A DNA stretch of 24,250 nucleotides, from the NCBI GenBank assembly GCA_025997655.1, contig BNUW01000019.1, positions 1 to 24,250 of the forward strand, read 5' to 3'. A program made the position numbers and the translations under genes. Below are positions 12,077-21,565 of the stretch, piece after piece; the stretch's first letter is position 1; each line of letters opens with the position of its first letter. Source of the DNA: Spirochaetia bacterium (GTDB lineage Bacteria > Spirochaetota > Spirochaetia > Treponematales > Breznakiellaceae). The notes below the pieces were generated by a model. The model worked only from the letters and a program-made list of their open reading frames with translations. It did no database searches and had not been told where the DNA came from.

Positions 12077-12453
12077 GTTGTTTCTCCCTGCCCGGTTTTC
12101 CTGCGCCATTCGTCCATGCGCCGGTCAATATAGCCGTTGGCTTCCGGACGCTTCTTATACTCGGCGTATAAGTGACAGATGGTCTCTACCTCTTCGGGCC
12201 GATGGTCAAAATATTGCAGCAGCTGTAACCGCAGTAAATCTGTCTGCGTATGCTCCGTTGCCCGGATGATGTGGTCAAGTTTGCCCTGAGACTTATTGGC
12301 CTCATATTTTGCCGAAAACCAATACCGCTTTCCCTGCTTATCCGTGCGGATATGGGAAAACGCCCATATCCCCACAACGATAAGAACCGGCAGCATCAGT
12401 TCAATGTACACCACCGATACCTTACTTATCAACGCGCTTAGTACATCTGCCAT
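12073..12453 (-). CDS. holin-like membrane protein, 126 aa
   Basis: An N-terminal membrane helix (VYIELMLPVLIVVGIWAFSHI, about residues 15-35) is followed by a soluble charged domain with RLQLLQYFDHRPEEVETICHLYAEYKKRPEANGYIDRRMDEWRR. Soluble tails with a 'LYxEYKxxxxNGYIxxxxxEW' pattern occur in phage holin-region proteins, so the call rests on topology and position rather than on a firm family match. GGAGGGGAG precedes the ATG at a few bases. It is the first gene of the overlapping lysis-type chain and is preceded by a hairpin at 12473-12494. Confidence 0.65.
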   Translation of the reverse strand: MADVLSALISKVSVVYIELMLPVLIVVGIWAFSHIRTDKQGKRYWFSAKYEANKSQGKLDHIIRATEHTQTDLLRLQLLQYFDHRPEEVETICHLYAEYKKRPEANGYIDRRMDEWRRKTGQGETT

Positions 12454-12472
12454 ATCTCCCCTCCCCTAAAAT

Positions 12473-12494
12473 CCCCCGGCGTTATTGCCGGGGG
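12473..12494 (-). promoter_or_regulatory. GC-rich hairpin between the fibre gene and the lysis cassette
   Basis: CCCCCGGC (12473-12480) and GCCGGGGG (12487-12494) form a perfect 8-bp stem with a 6-nt loop. On the minus strand only ATTTTA follows, so termination would be weak; it may act as a partial terminator or a processing/stability element before the lysis genes. Confidence 0.55.
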
Positions 12495-12501
12495 TGTATT
12501 G

Positions 12502-15500
12502 TTACAGTGCCGCAATGGCTGTTTTAAGTGCGTCAAAATCTGCACATGAGGCAACCAGTGTTTTCAGTGCGTCAACTCTCACATGGCTATTCTTACCCCA
12601 GCCTGTGACGCCCCTATTAAGGTAATCGTTGAACACACCATACTGATTGACTGTCCCCAGCGTTATAGTACCCGTATTTGGCGTAACGATAGTTCCATAG
12701 TTTGTCAGGGCTCCGGTAATAGTAGCACCTGACGCTAAGTAGGCTAAGCAGTTAGGCTGTATTCCGCAAGTCCCCGTAATAGTTCCTTGTAAATATAGCC
12801 GGTTAAATCCTTGAGACGATGATGCGTAAGACGCCGCTGTACAGTTTGCTCCTATCGTCACAGTCCCTCTGTTGTTTGTGATAGCACCCACCCTGATGTT
12901 GTTAAGGGTCACAGAACTAATACTGCTGTTAAATGAGCCTATAGGGAAATAAAGCAACGGGTCAGGGCCTAACGTGTCAAGCCCGGACGTTATAGTTAAC
13001 GTGTAACGGTTGTCAAAGTTACCGCAGTTCTGAACAGCTATATTCTCGCTTACCGGGCTTCTCCAAGGATTCGGCGCTGATAACAAGTAACCCCAAGTTC
13101 CCGCCGAAACTGTCCCGTTTTGCCTTATTCCAACAGACGCAGGGAGCGTAATACTATCGCCAACTCCTACATTCCAGGTTTGGTCATCCGCTCCGCCGCC
13201 TGCAACATCTGTGTAGGTTATAACACCTCCTGTGGTTGCTACCAGAGTTCCGCCGTCAAAAGGCATAGTAAAAGACGTTCCTATTTGGACATACTTTAGC
13301 GTAGCCCCCGACCAGTCCTGCCCATTTAACGCTATTCCCGATTGGCCTGAGAACAGTTTTTTCGGTATGAAAGTAGGCGGAATAGTAAATGTCTGCGAGG
13401 CTGAAATCTGATTGGTTTGCAGCATATCCATCAGTGATTGTGTGATTGTGGAAGCAGTTGTCTTACCATTAGGATCCCAAGTCGGGGAAAGAAAGGAGTA
13501 TGCTCTTACAAGGTCGTGATTGTCAAGAGATTCCGCTGTCTTAACAAGAGTAGATAACAAGTTCCCTCTCAGCGTTCCATTGTTGACTGTGTTTGCAGAC
13601 CTTACAAGATACATTTCAGCAGTCCCGGCAACTAAGTTTCTTGCTACTGCGCTTTTCCAGGAAATACAAATGTTTCCGCCGATATTCCACCCAACCTGAA
13701 GCCCGCTAAGCATACGGCCGCCATCAAAGACAAACTCGCTGTTTATCATGTTTATAATCGGGACAGCCACAGGAGATGTAACTGCTATGCCCAGCGTTAT
13801 GTTAGCAACAGGAGTTCTGACAGTTGAGGTGCAATACATTAGGCTTAGTTTCGCGATGTAATTGTTATTAGCAACGGGCTTAATACCGGTATCATAAGTC
13901 GTACACGCAGCCGCAGAATTGGCCCCGTAATCATAAAACGTAAAAGCATCGTCCGGCGGTGTGCCCCATACCGGCTTGGAAGTTGGAGAATCATACGATG
14001 CAACAAACTTCACCCCAGTATCCACACGGGTCGCAGTAATGAAAAGAGTTTCGCCTGCGGTATTTAGATAGAGATTCATAATATAGGTATTACCCGAAGG
14101 GGTAAAACCTGCCGTAGGCAATACGAGCACATCCATCCCGCTGCCAAGCGTCCCGCCAAGATCAAGATATTTAGCTTTTATCTCATCAAAATAGTCGAGA
14201 GCGCCGACAGTCAGAATAGGGTATTTTCTATCCTCCAGTATCTTCGCATCGACATCTGAGGGCTGTGCAGCTGTATCCGCCTTACTTCCCTGGGAGCTTG
14301 TTGCAAAACCGGCCGCACGGGTGATAAACGTGATAATGCCGTTTATCTTATTCAATACCCCCTGCCAGAAGTTTTTGAACGTAAGCGCCGTACCAGAGGA
14401 AAACTTATCCGTATCCTCCGTAATAGTCATTGTCTGGGACGCAACCTCTACAGCGCCGTCACTCGTGCGGGGTTTTATCGTGTCGCCGTCAAATACAATC
14501 ACGCTGTCCGCGTCGCAGAAATAGTTAAACTGCGCATTCTTGTAGGTGGCATACCCGTCAAGGCCCGGCATTGCAACGCCGGTGCCTGAAGTGCCGTCAA
14601 GCCACTTGAAAACGTCAAAGCGGTTGCCCTCAGTAGGGGCAATCGGACTTCCCACCGCATTCCATGCTGTACCATCGTACTCATATTTCTGTTTTGCCTG
14701 GAAGTCAAAAAGCGTTGCCCCGGTAATAACACTCGTAGTAGGGTTTGCAGTAACCGTAAGCGTCTTGCCATAGTCAAACAAATCGGTGAGGCCGGAGAGG
14801 GAGGCTGCCGAAATCATTTCCTTTACTTTCACTGCATCGGCGGCTTTTCCGTCATCATCACCCTCTACCGCAGTAGACGGGTCTATCACTTCGGGAATGT
14901 CTGCAAGTTCCGCAACATTGAACTTATGCCCCAGCCCGGTTACGTCAAAAGTAGGGCGATCTTTGGAGTTACCGTTAAAATGCTGCGCCCCGCTGCTGTA
15001 TTCATCCTGCTCTACAGTCGCGAGGGGGGTAAATTCATCCCAATCCGTGTCATACCATAACCACACATTATCACTGGTTTTTATCGCCTTGCCCTGCGGT
15101 ACATAATCCACAAGGCTCTGGTCGGCCTGTATCTCCGGCCATGTAAAAGGCACACCATAGCCCGTCTTGCTCCCCGCAAACTCCGCCGCCGTCACATAGG
15201 TCATGTGCGCCATCAGTACATGCTGTGTCCTGTCTGCATCGATGCCCAAAATCTCATTGCCCATATCCAGGGCGATGTTGCTGTCGATAATCTGGGTAGT
15301 GCCCGATTGCTTTTGTACTGCCCCCTGCTTTACCGCTTGCACCTCATTGTGTACATCAATGAGGTTTTTCATGTCGGTAATCGGCGCACTGGATATATCC
15401 GCCGTGGCCCCAGTTCCCCGCACATCGGCGCTGGTTATGTCTACCGTGGCCCCGGTTCCAGAGCCGCCGCTTATCGCTTCTCCGGCTGCCGTTTCATCCG

Positions 15501-16428
15501 TTGTGCCGGAGGCGGGGGAAACGTTTTTCAGGGTGAGTATTTCCCCGCCTCCGTCTACCGTGTCCACCTCTACCGTAAAAATCCCAAAGGTAACTGCGTC
15601 ATCAACCGCATATCCGGTTCCGCCGTCATCAATAGTTACGGTATGCTCAAACTTTGGCCCCGCAACTACCGCTTCTCCGGTTTCGTTTAGCGGCACTGCG
15701 CCGGAAGCAGGATTGATATTCGCAAACCCCTCAATGGCCCCGCCGCCGCCTACCGTATCCACCTCTGCCGTCAATGCGCCGATGGTAACGCTATCCCCGG
15801 CCTGGTAACCGCTTCCCCCGGCATTTACGGCCAGGGCGTAATCGTATCCGGTGGTAACGGGGAATTTTTCCGCAAGGTTCCCCAACTGCAACAGTTTATT
15901 GCCATCGGGGGTTATCGTATTACCGTTCAGCACCGCCCCGTCAACGGCCCCTACGTCGTCAAAATCTTTCCCGCTGTCAACGGGGTTTCCGTCTGCGTCC
16001 AGGGTGGCAATATTCCCCGGAGTAGCGCCGGTTGCTTTATTGGCAAAATCCGGCAATTCCGCAACGCCGCCGGAGACGATACTCGTGCCGTCTGCTGTAG
16101 TAACATCGGTTACACCTTGGTTGTCGGCAGGGAGGTACTGGTCTGGGATTATTGGATTCCCGGATCCGTCATCGACAAGCGGAGCAACTCCGCCAATTTC
16201 CCCCACCGACGAACCGGGAACCGCCGCCCCCGCCGTTGCCGCAACCGCCGCGAGCTGCGCGCTTGTTGCCAACCCCTGCCGGGTTACCGCATCCGCCTCT
16301 GCCCGTGTTTCCCCCACGCTGTGCAGCTCGTTATCGCTCCCGAGCATGACCCTTTCAATAAGGTCTTCATCACGCGCTACCGCCCCGTAAAAAGCCTTTG
16401 ACTTTAGCTGGGTTAAATCCTGTCCCAT
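12502..16428 (-). CDS. large phage tail fibre / virion surface protein, 1308 aa
   Basis: The N-terminal 190 residues are fibre-like: a helical segment with Ala/Thr/Gln (RQGLATSAQLAAVAATAGA), then GNPIIPDQYLP, a type of motif frequent in phage fibre proteins. Residues about 197-257 and 262-322 are two diverged copies of a 60-aa Gly-rich unit (GGxGYxxxDxVTxG, VEVDTVxGGG, NxxPASG, GEA), followed by shorter GTGATVDI/GTGATADI repeats to about 346. A middle region has Trp-containing surface-domain segments, and the C-terminal 250 residues are rich in Thr/Ser/Asn/Gly strands suggesting a beta-helix. No enzyme motif is seen. AGGAG precedes the ATG, which follows the stop of the 401-aa fibre gene by 1 nt. 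Probable host-recognition structure. Confidence 0.75.
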   Translation of the reverse strand: MGQDLTQLKSKAFYGAVARDEDLIERVMLGSDNELHSVGETRAEADAVTRQGLATSAQLAAVAATAGAAVPGSSVGEIGGVAPLVDDGSGNPIIPDQYLPADNQGVTDVTTADGTSIVSGGVAELPDFANKATGATPGNIATLDADGNPVDSGKDFDDVGAVDGAVLNGNTITPDGNKLLQLGNLAEKFPVTTGYDYALAVNAGGSGYQAGDSVTIGALTAEVDTVGGGGAIEGFANINPASGAVPLNETGEAVVAGPKFEHTVTIDDGGTGYAVDDAVTFGIFTVEVDTVDGGGEILTLKNVSPASGTTDETAAGEAISGGSGTGATVDITSADVRGTGATADISSAPITDMKNLIDVHNEVQAVKQGAVQKQSGTTQIIDSNIALDMGNEILGIDADRTQHVLMAHMTYVTAAEFAGSKTGYGVPFTWPEIQADQSLVDYVPQGKAIKTSDNVWLWYDTDWDEFTPLATVEQDEYSSGAQHFNGNSKDRPTFDVTGLGHKFNVAELADIPEVIDPSTAVEGDDDGKAADAVKVKEMISAASLSGLTDLFDYGKTLTVTANPTTSVITGATLFDFQAKQKYEYDGTAWNAVGSPIAPTEGNRFDVFKWLDGTSGTGVAMPGLDGYATYKNAQFNYFCDADSVIVFDGDTIKPRTSDGAVEVASQTMTITEDTDKFSSGTALTFKNFWQGVLNKINGIITFITRAAGFATSSQGSKADTAAQPSDVDAKILEDRKYPILTVGALDYFDEIKAKYLDLGGTLGSGMDVLVLPTAGFTPSGNTYIMNLYLNTAGETLFITATRVDTGVKFVASYDSPTSKPVWGTPPDDAFTFYDYGANSAAACTTYDTGIKPVANNNYIAKLSLMYCTSTVRTPVANITLGIAVTSPVAVPIINMINSEFVFDGGRMLSGLQVGWNIGGNICISWKSAVARNLVAGTAEMYLVRSANTVNNGTLRGNLLSTLVKTAESLDNHDLVRAYSFLSPTWDPNGKTTASTITQSLMDMLQTNQISASQTFTIPPTFIPKKLFSGQSGIALNGQDWSGATLKYVQIGTSFTMPFDGGTLVATTGGVITYTDVAGGGADDQTWNVGVGDSITLPASVGIRQNGTVSAGTWGYLLSAPNPWRSPVSENIAVQNCGNFDNRYTLTITSGLDTLGPDPLLYFPIGSFNSSISSVTLNNIRVGAITNNRGTVTIGANCTAASYASSSQGFNRLYLQGTITGTCGIQPNCLAYLASGATITGALTNYGTIVTPNTGTITLGTVNQYGVFNDYLNRGVTGWGKNSHVRVDALKTLVASCADFDALKTAIAAL

Positions 16429-16429
16429 C

Positions 16430-17635
16430 TTATGCTCCTATTCCTAATAAATTTTCGCCGTTCATTAACGTGCGTTGTTCCCCATCCATGGTTACCCGGT
16501 TAAATTGATTCGATAACCGTTCTACGTCATATATCGCGGTATCATAATCAAATGTACCGGTATATTGCGGCGATATGTAATACTGATTTTCTGTAAAATC
16601 AATATCATCCATCAACGCCTCAATATCAAAATTTTGGGAACGGATAATTTCCCCTTCGTTTACTTCAATTAAAAACAAATCGGGCCGGGTATAATTAAGC
16701 CGTATAGTAAGCTCACCGTCAAGAAATTTTACAAACCGGATAAACGGCTTTATCTCTATGCGCCCCAAGGTATAGATATGGTTTGCTAAATATTGCAGCA
16801 TATCAGGCATTGTTAAGGTTTTTGCCTCTATGTCTGTTTCATCAATAACCGGAGTTACTATGCTCTGGGTCTGCTCCGCAAAATCTGTTTTATCTACCCA
16901 TGCCGACTGTACCAGCGCCGCCGTTATGGTGCTATCAAGAGCCGCCTGCTGGGCCGGGGTGAAGTTTGTTGAATCCTTGCCGTCATACCGCCAATCGGTT
17001 CCCGATCCGCTGTACACATAGCGGGTACGATCGTTGTCATGGGCTGCGTCCGGGCTCACGTTTGCCCATTGGTATTTGCTTGGGGTATCGGGGGCGCCGC
17101 CTACCAGGTACCACGGACCGGCCTTTAGCGCGTTTAAACTGGCAAAATCTCCTCCCGCTATAGACGGGTATAATTTATCGGCGCGGTTATTATTTACATA
17201 ATCCTGGGTAGCCAATTTATTTGTCGCAGAAGCATCGGATGGGATGACGCCTTTCACCGTATCCGCCGTTTGTTTAACCGCAAACAGTTGCGCTTCACTT
17301 GCTATTGCAGAACCGTTGTTTACCGGGTTTCCTGTTTTTGCGGGTATAAATATTGCTCCGGTAAACGTTCCCCCGGTTTTCGGCATAGCGTTGTTTGCTT
17401 TTCCTATCGCCGTTTGTACTGCCGCTGCCATATCACTCGCGGGTATTCCCGATGCAGGCTTAATATAATACTGGATTAAGTTAAGGCCAGACTGTATCTT
17501 TGATAAAATAGTTGTCCAGCTAAACTTTTTTGAAGCGTGAGCGGCCCCTACATCAGCCGCAATCTGTGCGTTTGCGTCAAGCTCGCTTGCGCTCCCTACG
17601 GGTAATTCGTATATTTGCTCTTCAAACTGTGCCAT
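16430..17635 (-). CDS. phage tail fibre protein, 401 aa
   Basis: The central segment NNAMPKTGGTFTGAIFIP matches the widespread phage fibre repeat (MxKTGGTFTGxI), and NKLATQDYVNNN is another common fibre motif. Further on are DTPSKYQWANVSPD and a TDWRYDGKDST segment suggesting a carbohydrate-binding-like module, then NFTPAQQAALDSTIT, typical of fibre linkers. The last 140 residues (LNYTRPDLFLIEVNEGEII onwards) are a separate acidic domain that may attach to the following protein. ATG 17635 is preceded by AAGGAG-like sequence; spacing to both neighbours is a few bases, so it belongs to the late operon. Start and stop are clear; function is by motif. Confidence 0.78.
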   Translation of the reverse strand: MAQFEEQIYELPVGSASELDANAQIAADVGAAHASKKFSWTTILSKIQSGLNLIQYYIKPASGIPASDMAAAVQTAIGKANNAMPKTGGTFTGAIFIPAKTGNPVNNGSAIASEAQLFAVKQTADTVKGVIPSDASATNKLATQDYVNNNRADKLYPSIAGGDFASLNALKAGPWYLVGGAPDTPSKYQWANVSPDAAHDNDRTRYVYSGSGTDWRYDGKDSTNFTPAQQAALDSTITAALVQSAWVDKTDFAEQTQSIVTPVIDETDIEAKTLTMPDMLQYLANHIYTLGRIEIKPFIRFVKFLDGELTIRLNYTRPDLFLIEVNEGEIIRSQNFDIEALMDDIDFTENQYYISPQYTGTFDYDTAIYDVERLSNQFNRVTMDGEQRTLMNGENLLGIGA

Positions 17636-17643
17636 AACTTCTC

Positions 17644-19455
17644 CTATAACTTTGCCATTACATCAATGGTACAGGCGTTTGTTTGTACATCAAACTCTGC
17701 GTTTAGTATATACCATGTTCGTATTGGTGTTAAGTCACCAAAATCTATATTTACTATCTCGTATTCCCGAAAGTTAGAATACTTTTCACCATTTAATTTT
17801 ATCCCCGATATTCGCGGAGTAACATTCTTTGACGTGTTCATAAAATTATTAAACCGGGTTTTCGCATCGGCTTCGTTTTTTAACAAAGTTTCAACTCCCC
17901 CCGTTTTGTCTAAATTGCGGATATTTAATATTTGTCGCCGCAATTCTTCATCGCGGACTTCCGCGTATACATCTTTCTCGCTCCAAACTTTTGCGTATTG
18001 TACATAGCCGTCTGAAACGTAATTGCCCCCTTTGTTATCCATTTCCAGGGAGTATAAATTAATTATCTCATGTGCTTTTATAGTTCGTGTTATTGCCCGG
18101 TTTGGATTATGCAGCCGGGCAGTAAACTTCCCGGCGTACTCGGTAAACTTAAAGCCCATGATAGAGCCGTTTTGGATTTTCCCTATCACCTGGAATAGTT
18201 CGGTTGCCTCTCCGATAAAAATCCCCATGGGGGCATTATTAAGGGGGGCCAGTTCTGCGGTTAATTCGGTTAAGTTAAAATAATCGTTATTCCACAATAT
18301 ATAGGTATACCGTTCAAAAAGATATTTTATTATTTCCAGGGGACGGGTTATTGTTGCGCCGCGCTCGGTGTGGAAGGTTCCGGTTACCCGCACTTCACGG
18401 GGAGTACATTCATAATCCGGATCGGTGCTTCCGTTTTTAGCAGGGTGAACTACCGCCGCCGGTATTCTTAGCAGTTTTGTAACCACCGTATTGCCGCTCG
18501 GGTATGTTTCAGTATAGTCAACCAGGGTATAACCGGAAGTTATTTTCTTCCATCCGGCGTCCATTTTTACTTCTACTCCCCCGGCATCCCCTGCGGCATC
18601 AACCGAAAAACTGCCATAACAAACCCGGTAATACCGCCAGTCTGCGTTAGGAGTGCCATTTTTTTGATCCCCGTTCATACACGTTGCCGGAGAGCCCACG
18701 CAATACCCTATCGCATCGCTCTTGTCGGTTTTAAGCACATCCTGATCTACGGCGTTTACGGTAGTGGTGCCAAGGGTAGTATCGAATTCATGCGGCATAA
18801 ACTTTTGATCTAAAACCGATTGCTTTAGACTTGCCCGTAAATCCTTTGTTTGTACTTTAAGGGTGTCTAAGGTTCTCACCGTATTTTCTATGTACTTCTT
18901 TTCCAATACCGCCGTGTCATTTTCCATTATGATATAGGAACCGATTAAACTATCCCCGATAGATTTTATCTTTTCCCAAATTAGTTCAAAATTAAACCCG
19001 GTGAACTTTACCTGATCATACGCATTATCGTCACTGCTTATTTTTAATTTGTATCCTGTCAGTAAACCTGTTTTATATCCAATGCCGTTTGATACAAAAA
19101 AATCACCATCGGTTAACCCGAGTCCTGTTGAATAACTGAATATATCAAACCACCAGGGGTAGCTCGTACAGTTTGTCGCCGTACCAAAATCTTCCCGCAT
19201 TCTGATATAGAGCAAGTTATCTACCTGACAAAATGCGCCATCTCCTGAATGGGCGCGCAGTGCTGATAATGAGGTTAATTTTGCTAAATATATATTATCA
19301 ATCGAAACAAGGCGAACATCCATGGGCGCCCTGTTATACGGCAATAGCCAGCTCTGTTCCGGAGCGGTGTTCCAGAGCAGCGCCCGGCATATTCGCGGTT
19401 CTATGATGGACATCGCGAAACTATATTTTTTCTCAAACGATATTTTTAGGCGCAT
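17644..19455 (-). CDS. phage baseplate / tail-tip structural protein, 603 aa
   Basis: 603 residues without a recognisable enzyme motif. Seen: an N-terminal region rich in aromatic and beta segments, a central Cys-containing part (YCVGSPATCMNGDQ; YRVCYGSF) and a C-terminal half (ITRPLEIIKYLFERYTYILW; YVQYAKVWSEKDVYAEVRDEELRRQIL; FREYEIVNIDFGDLTPIRTWYILNAEFDV) with the strand pattern of tail-hub/baseplate proteins. Position between tape measure/distal tail genes and fibre genes supports a tail-tip or hub role. ATAGGAGAAGTT-type ribosome sites are typical of this operon; here AGGATGTGGTAG precedes the ATG, which starts directly after the previous stop. I cannot assign a named family. Confidence 0.68.
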   Translation of the reverse strand: MRLKISFEKKYSFAMSIIEPRICRALLWNTAPEQSWLLPYNRAPMDVRLVSIDNIYLAKLTSLSALRAHSGDGAFCQVDNLLYIRMREDFGTATNCTSYPWWFDIFSYSTGLGLTDGDFFVSNGIGYKTGLLTGYKLKISSDDNAYDQVKFTGFNFELIWEKIKSIGDSLIGSYIIMENDTAVLEKKYIENTVRTLDTLKVQTKDLRASLKQSVLDQKFMPHEFDTTLGTTTVNAVDQDVLKTDKSDAIGYCVGSPATCMNGDQKNGTPNADWRYYRVCYGSFSVDAAGDAGGVEVKMDAGWKKITSGYTLVDYTETYPSGNTVVTKLLRIPAAVVHPAKNGSTDPDYECTPREVRVTGTFHTERGATITRPLEIIKYLFERYTYILWNNDYFNLTELTAELAPLNNAPMGIFIGEATELFQVIGKIQNGSIMGFKFTEYAGKFTARLHNPNRAITRTIKAHEIINLYSLEMDNKGGNYVSDGYVQYAKVWSEKDVYAEVRDEELRRQILNIRNLDKTGGVETLLKNEADAKTRFNNFMNTSKNVTPRISGIKLNGEKYSNFREYEIVNIDFGDLTPIRTWYILNAEFDVQTNACTIDVMAKL

Positions 19456-20655
19456 CTACCACATCCTATATATACGCACGTAGCCTGAAGATGTTGTCTT
19501 CAATCCTACGGGTCCATTTTTCCCGCGTTCATCTGTTCCTGACCCACCGGCCCCTGCTCCTTGAAAAGCATTTACTATTTTTCTGTTGTAAATAATATCA
19601 GGATATATTTTCAGCGAATCTGACCCAATGCCCTCTGGATTAGTCGAGGAGTCGTTACCCCCGGGCTGTCCATATGAACTTACAAATCCGCTCCCACTCC
19701 CGCCGTCCCTCCCACCGCCCCCGGCCCCGCCTCCGCCCCAGCCTCCGTTAAAATTTGATCCGCCTCCGCCCCCGCTTCCGCCGCTATAACCGCTTGGCCC
19801 GTTTGTTGCCGCGCCGTAGCCGCCTGCGCCCCCGCCTCCGCCGCCTGCTGTGCCGTCATATCCCCCTTGTCCGCCAGCGCCAGAGCCACCAAAGGCAAGT
19901 AATTCAATTAGGGGACCTGTGCAATAGGACAACCCCCCGGTATTCCCCCCAGAGCAACCGGCCCCATTTGTAGTACCCGAAGAGCCCTGCCCGTCAGCCC
20001 CGTCTCCTCCAACGCTTGCGTTGATGACGGTTTCCTGTTCTGCAAAAATATTATTAGTTATTAATTGCCCATCAGCACCCTCCCCTTGCGTTCCATAACC
20101 AATTGCTCCTCCCTTGCCTCCCTTACCTCCCCTTACCTCTATTCTATAAGCGCCCCTTTGGAGAGTAATAATTGCCGAATCATTAACCGGTACTTCCGTT
20201 GGATTAAGCATCCCCCCCGTTGTTGGCACTGGCTGGTCGGTATTTATCTTCGACATCGCGTTATAACTATCCAGGATCACCTTGCCGTTATACTGCGATG
20301 ATGTGTAGAAAAACTTCATAATCGCCCGCGATGTACCGTCATACCACCCACACCGCGCCGCGTCCCATGACGGAGCTATGGCGCTGTAACTCAATGCGCC
20401 CGCACTGGATACATACACGTAATTCTGCGCGTTATTAGTAGGCGTTCCCGTGGGCGTTTCTGCTGTGCTGCTTTTATACCCTAGACCGTTTACCTCAACA
20501 CTGCTTCCGGCTTTAATAATACACGCGCCGGTATTATTAATATTGTCACACCCGATAGATATATGTCCCAACGAATGAAACATATATTCATTCTGCATTA
20601 CCTGTACTTCTGTCAGATTGTAGTTAGCAATATCCGGCTTTGCTTGCTGTTGCAT
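19456..20655 (-). CDS. glycine-rich tail adhesin-like protein, 399 aa
   Basis: Residues 1-155 form a non-repetitive attachment-like domain. From about 170 to 385 the protein is extraordinarily Gly-rich, with motifs such as GGKGGKGGAIGYG, GGSGAGGQGG, AGGGGGGAGGYG, GGWGGGGAGGGG and GAGAGGSG separated by hydrophobic strands (IELLAFGG; VINASVGG). This resembles the polyglycine-II sandwich of T-even-type gp38 adhesins and related fibre tips, in which variable loops between Gly runs contact the receptor. AAGGAG precedes ATG 20655. It sits directly upstream of the tail-tip gene in the operon. Receptor binding is inferred. GGY-rich coding leaves the opposite strand open in several frames; those readings are shadows. 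Confidence 0.72.
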   Translation of the reverse strand: MQQQAKPDIANYNLTEVQVMQNEYMFHSLGHISIGCDNINNTGACIIKAGSSVEVNGLGYKSSTAETPTGTPTNNAQNYVYVSSAGALSYSAIAPSWDAARCGWYDGTSRAIMKFFYTSSQYNGKVILDSYNAMSKINTDQPVPTTGGMLNPTEVPVNDSAIITLQRGAYRIEVRGGKGGKGGAIGYGTQGEGADGQLITNNIFAEQETVINASVGGDGADGQGSSGTTNGAGCSGGNTGGLSYCTGPLIELLAFGGSGAGGQGGYDGTAGGGGGGAGGYGAATNGPSGYSGGSGGGGGSNFNGGWGGGGAGGGGRDGGSGSGFVSSYGQPGGNDSSTNPEGIGSDSLKIYPDIIYNRKIVNAFQGAGAGGSGTDERGKNGPVGLKTTSSGYVRIYRMW

Positions 20656-20665
20656 AATTTCTCCT

Positions 20666-21565
20666 TTATCTTAGAACATTGTATTTCAACGATGGTGAAT
20701 TCCAAAAAAATCCAAGCTGGGCTTTGTCATTATCCAATTCCTGCGTATTTAGCCGCACAAACATCGGCGGTATAAACTCTTCATCCTCACTAAACGGCAT
20801 GATATAATGCGCTTTATAATTCTGCACCGTATCGATATACACTTCCATTTCACGGCGCTGTATATCATCAATCTCGGTCCACTTATGAGAATACCCCCGG
20901 CGTGTGGGCCGGGCGCTTCCGTACACGGTACCCATATCAGTTAATCCGCCTGCCCCCATTCCTTGTAAGGGGTAGCTCATTCCCTCGCCGATAAGCCATT
21001 CAACATAACTGCCCGCATATAATTTATTAATCGTGTTCCCCGCGCCGCCTGAAAAACCCATTTGTATTGACGTTGCCTGTACCGAGTTGAATAGTAATAC
21101 TAAAATATTCTGGTCCGTTACATCACCTGATTCCGTTCCCGGCGCAAGTTTTTTTACCAGGTTTATCCCGGTACTGCCAACATTAAAAACAATCCGCTTT
21201 GAATCACTTGCCTTAACGTAATATCCTTTATCGGTAATCCAGTATGTTTTTGAAAAATCTAAGATTAAAGAAGCGCCGTTATATATTCCCCCTGTTAATA
21301 GATTAAAGGAAGGGTTACCAATAATGATACAGTTTATTTTCTGCGCTGTGCCTAAATTAAGCGTGAGGGTAGGAGCACCGCTCCATTTTACATTTTCGAG
21401 ATATACTTCGCTTATTAAATTAGTAATATCATGCCCGGCCAATGGAGCTGTTCCCGTGATACCGGATATTTTATTTTCATAGGCAACGCGGAATTTTTGC
21501 GTCATGGCCCGCTCGCTGTAATTGCCTACAAGCTGCGGTTCCCCGTCAAATGATTTATATATCAC
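20666..21565 (-). CDS. distal-tail-like phage protein, 299 aa
   Basis: The gene starts with GTG 21565, GAGGA 7 nt upstream, and overlaps the tape measure stop by GTGA. It is a beta-rich protein with no membrane helix: an N-terminal segment DGEPQLVGNYSERAMTQKF, a central LTLNLGTAQKINCIIIGNP which looks like a jelly-roll-type strand pair, and a C-terminal HKWTEIDDIQRREMEVYIDTV then FSEDEEFIPPMFVRLNTQEL. In siphophages the gene after the tape measure usually encodes the distal tail or tail-tip protein, so position drives the call. Family not recognised. Confidence 0.62.
   Translation of the reverse strand: MIYKSFDGEPQLVGNYSERAMTQKFRVAYENKISGITGTAPLAGHDITNLISEVYLENVKWSGAPTLTLNLGTAQKINCIIIGNPSFNLLTGGIYNGASLILDFSKTYWITDKGYYVKASDSKRIVFNVGSTGINLVKKLAPGTESGDVTDQNILVLLFNSVQATSIQMGFSGGAGNTINKLYAGSYVEWLIGEGMSYPLQGMGAGGLTDMGTVYGSARPTRRGYSHKWTEIDDIQRREMEVYIDTVQNYKAHYIMPFSEDEEFIPPMFVRLNTQELDNDKAQLGFFWNSPSLKYNVLR

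Noticed and set aside
12077..12109. ATG at 12109 as start of the candidate lytic enzyme
   Set aside because: Weak ribosome site and 37-bp overlap; GTG 12076 has AGGGAG at good spacing and fits the 4-bp overlap pattern of the cassette.
19680..19973. ORFs within the Gly-rich adhesin gene, both strands
   Set aside because: Ala/Gln- and Arg-rich frame shadows of Gly-codon repeats, with no independent start signals.
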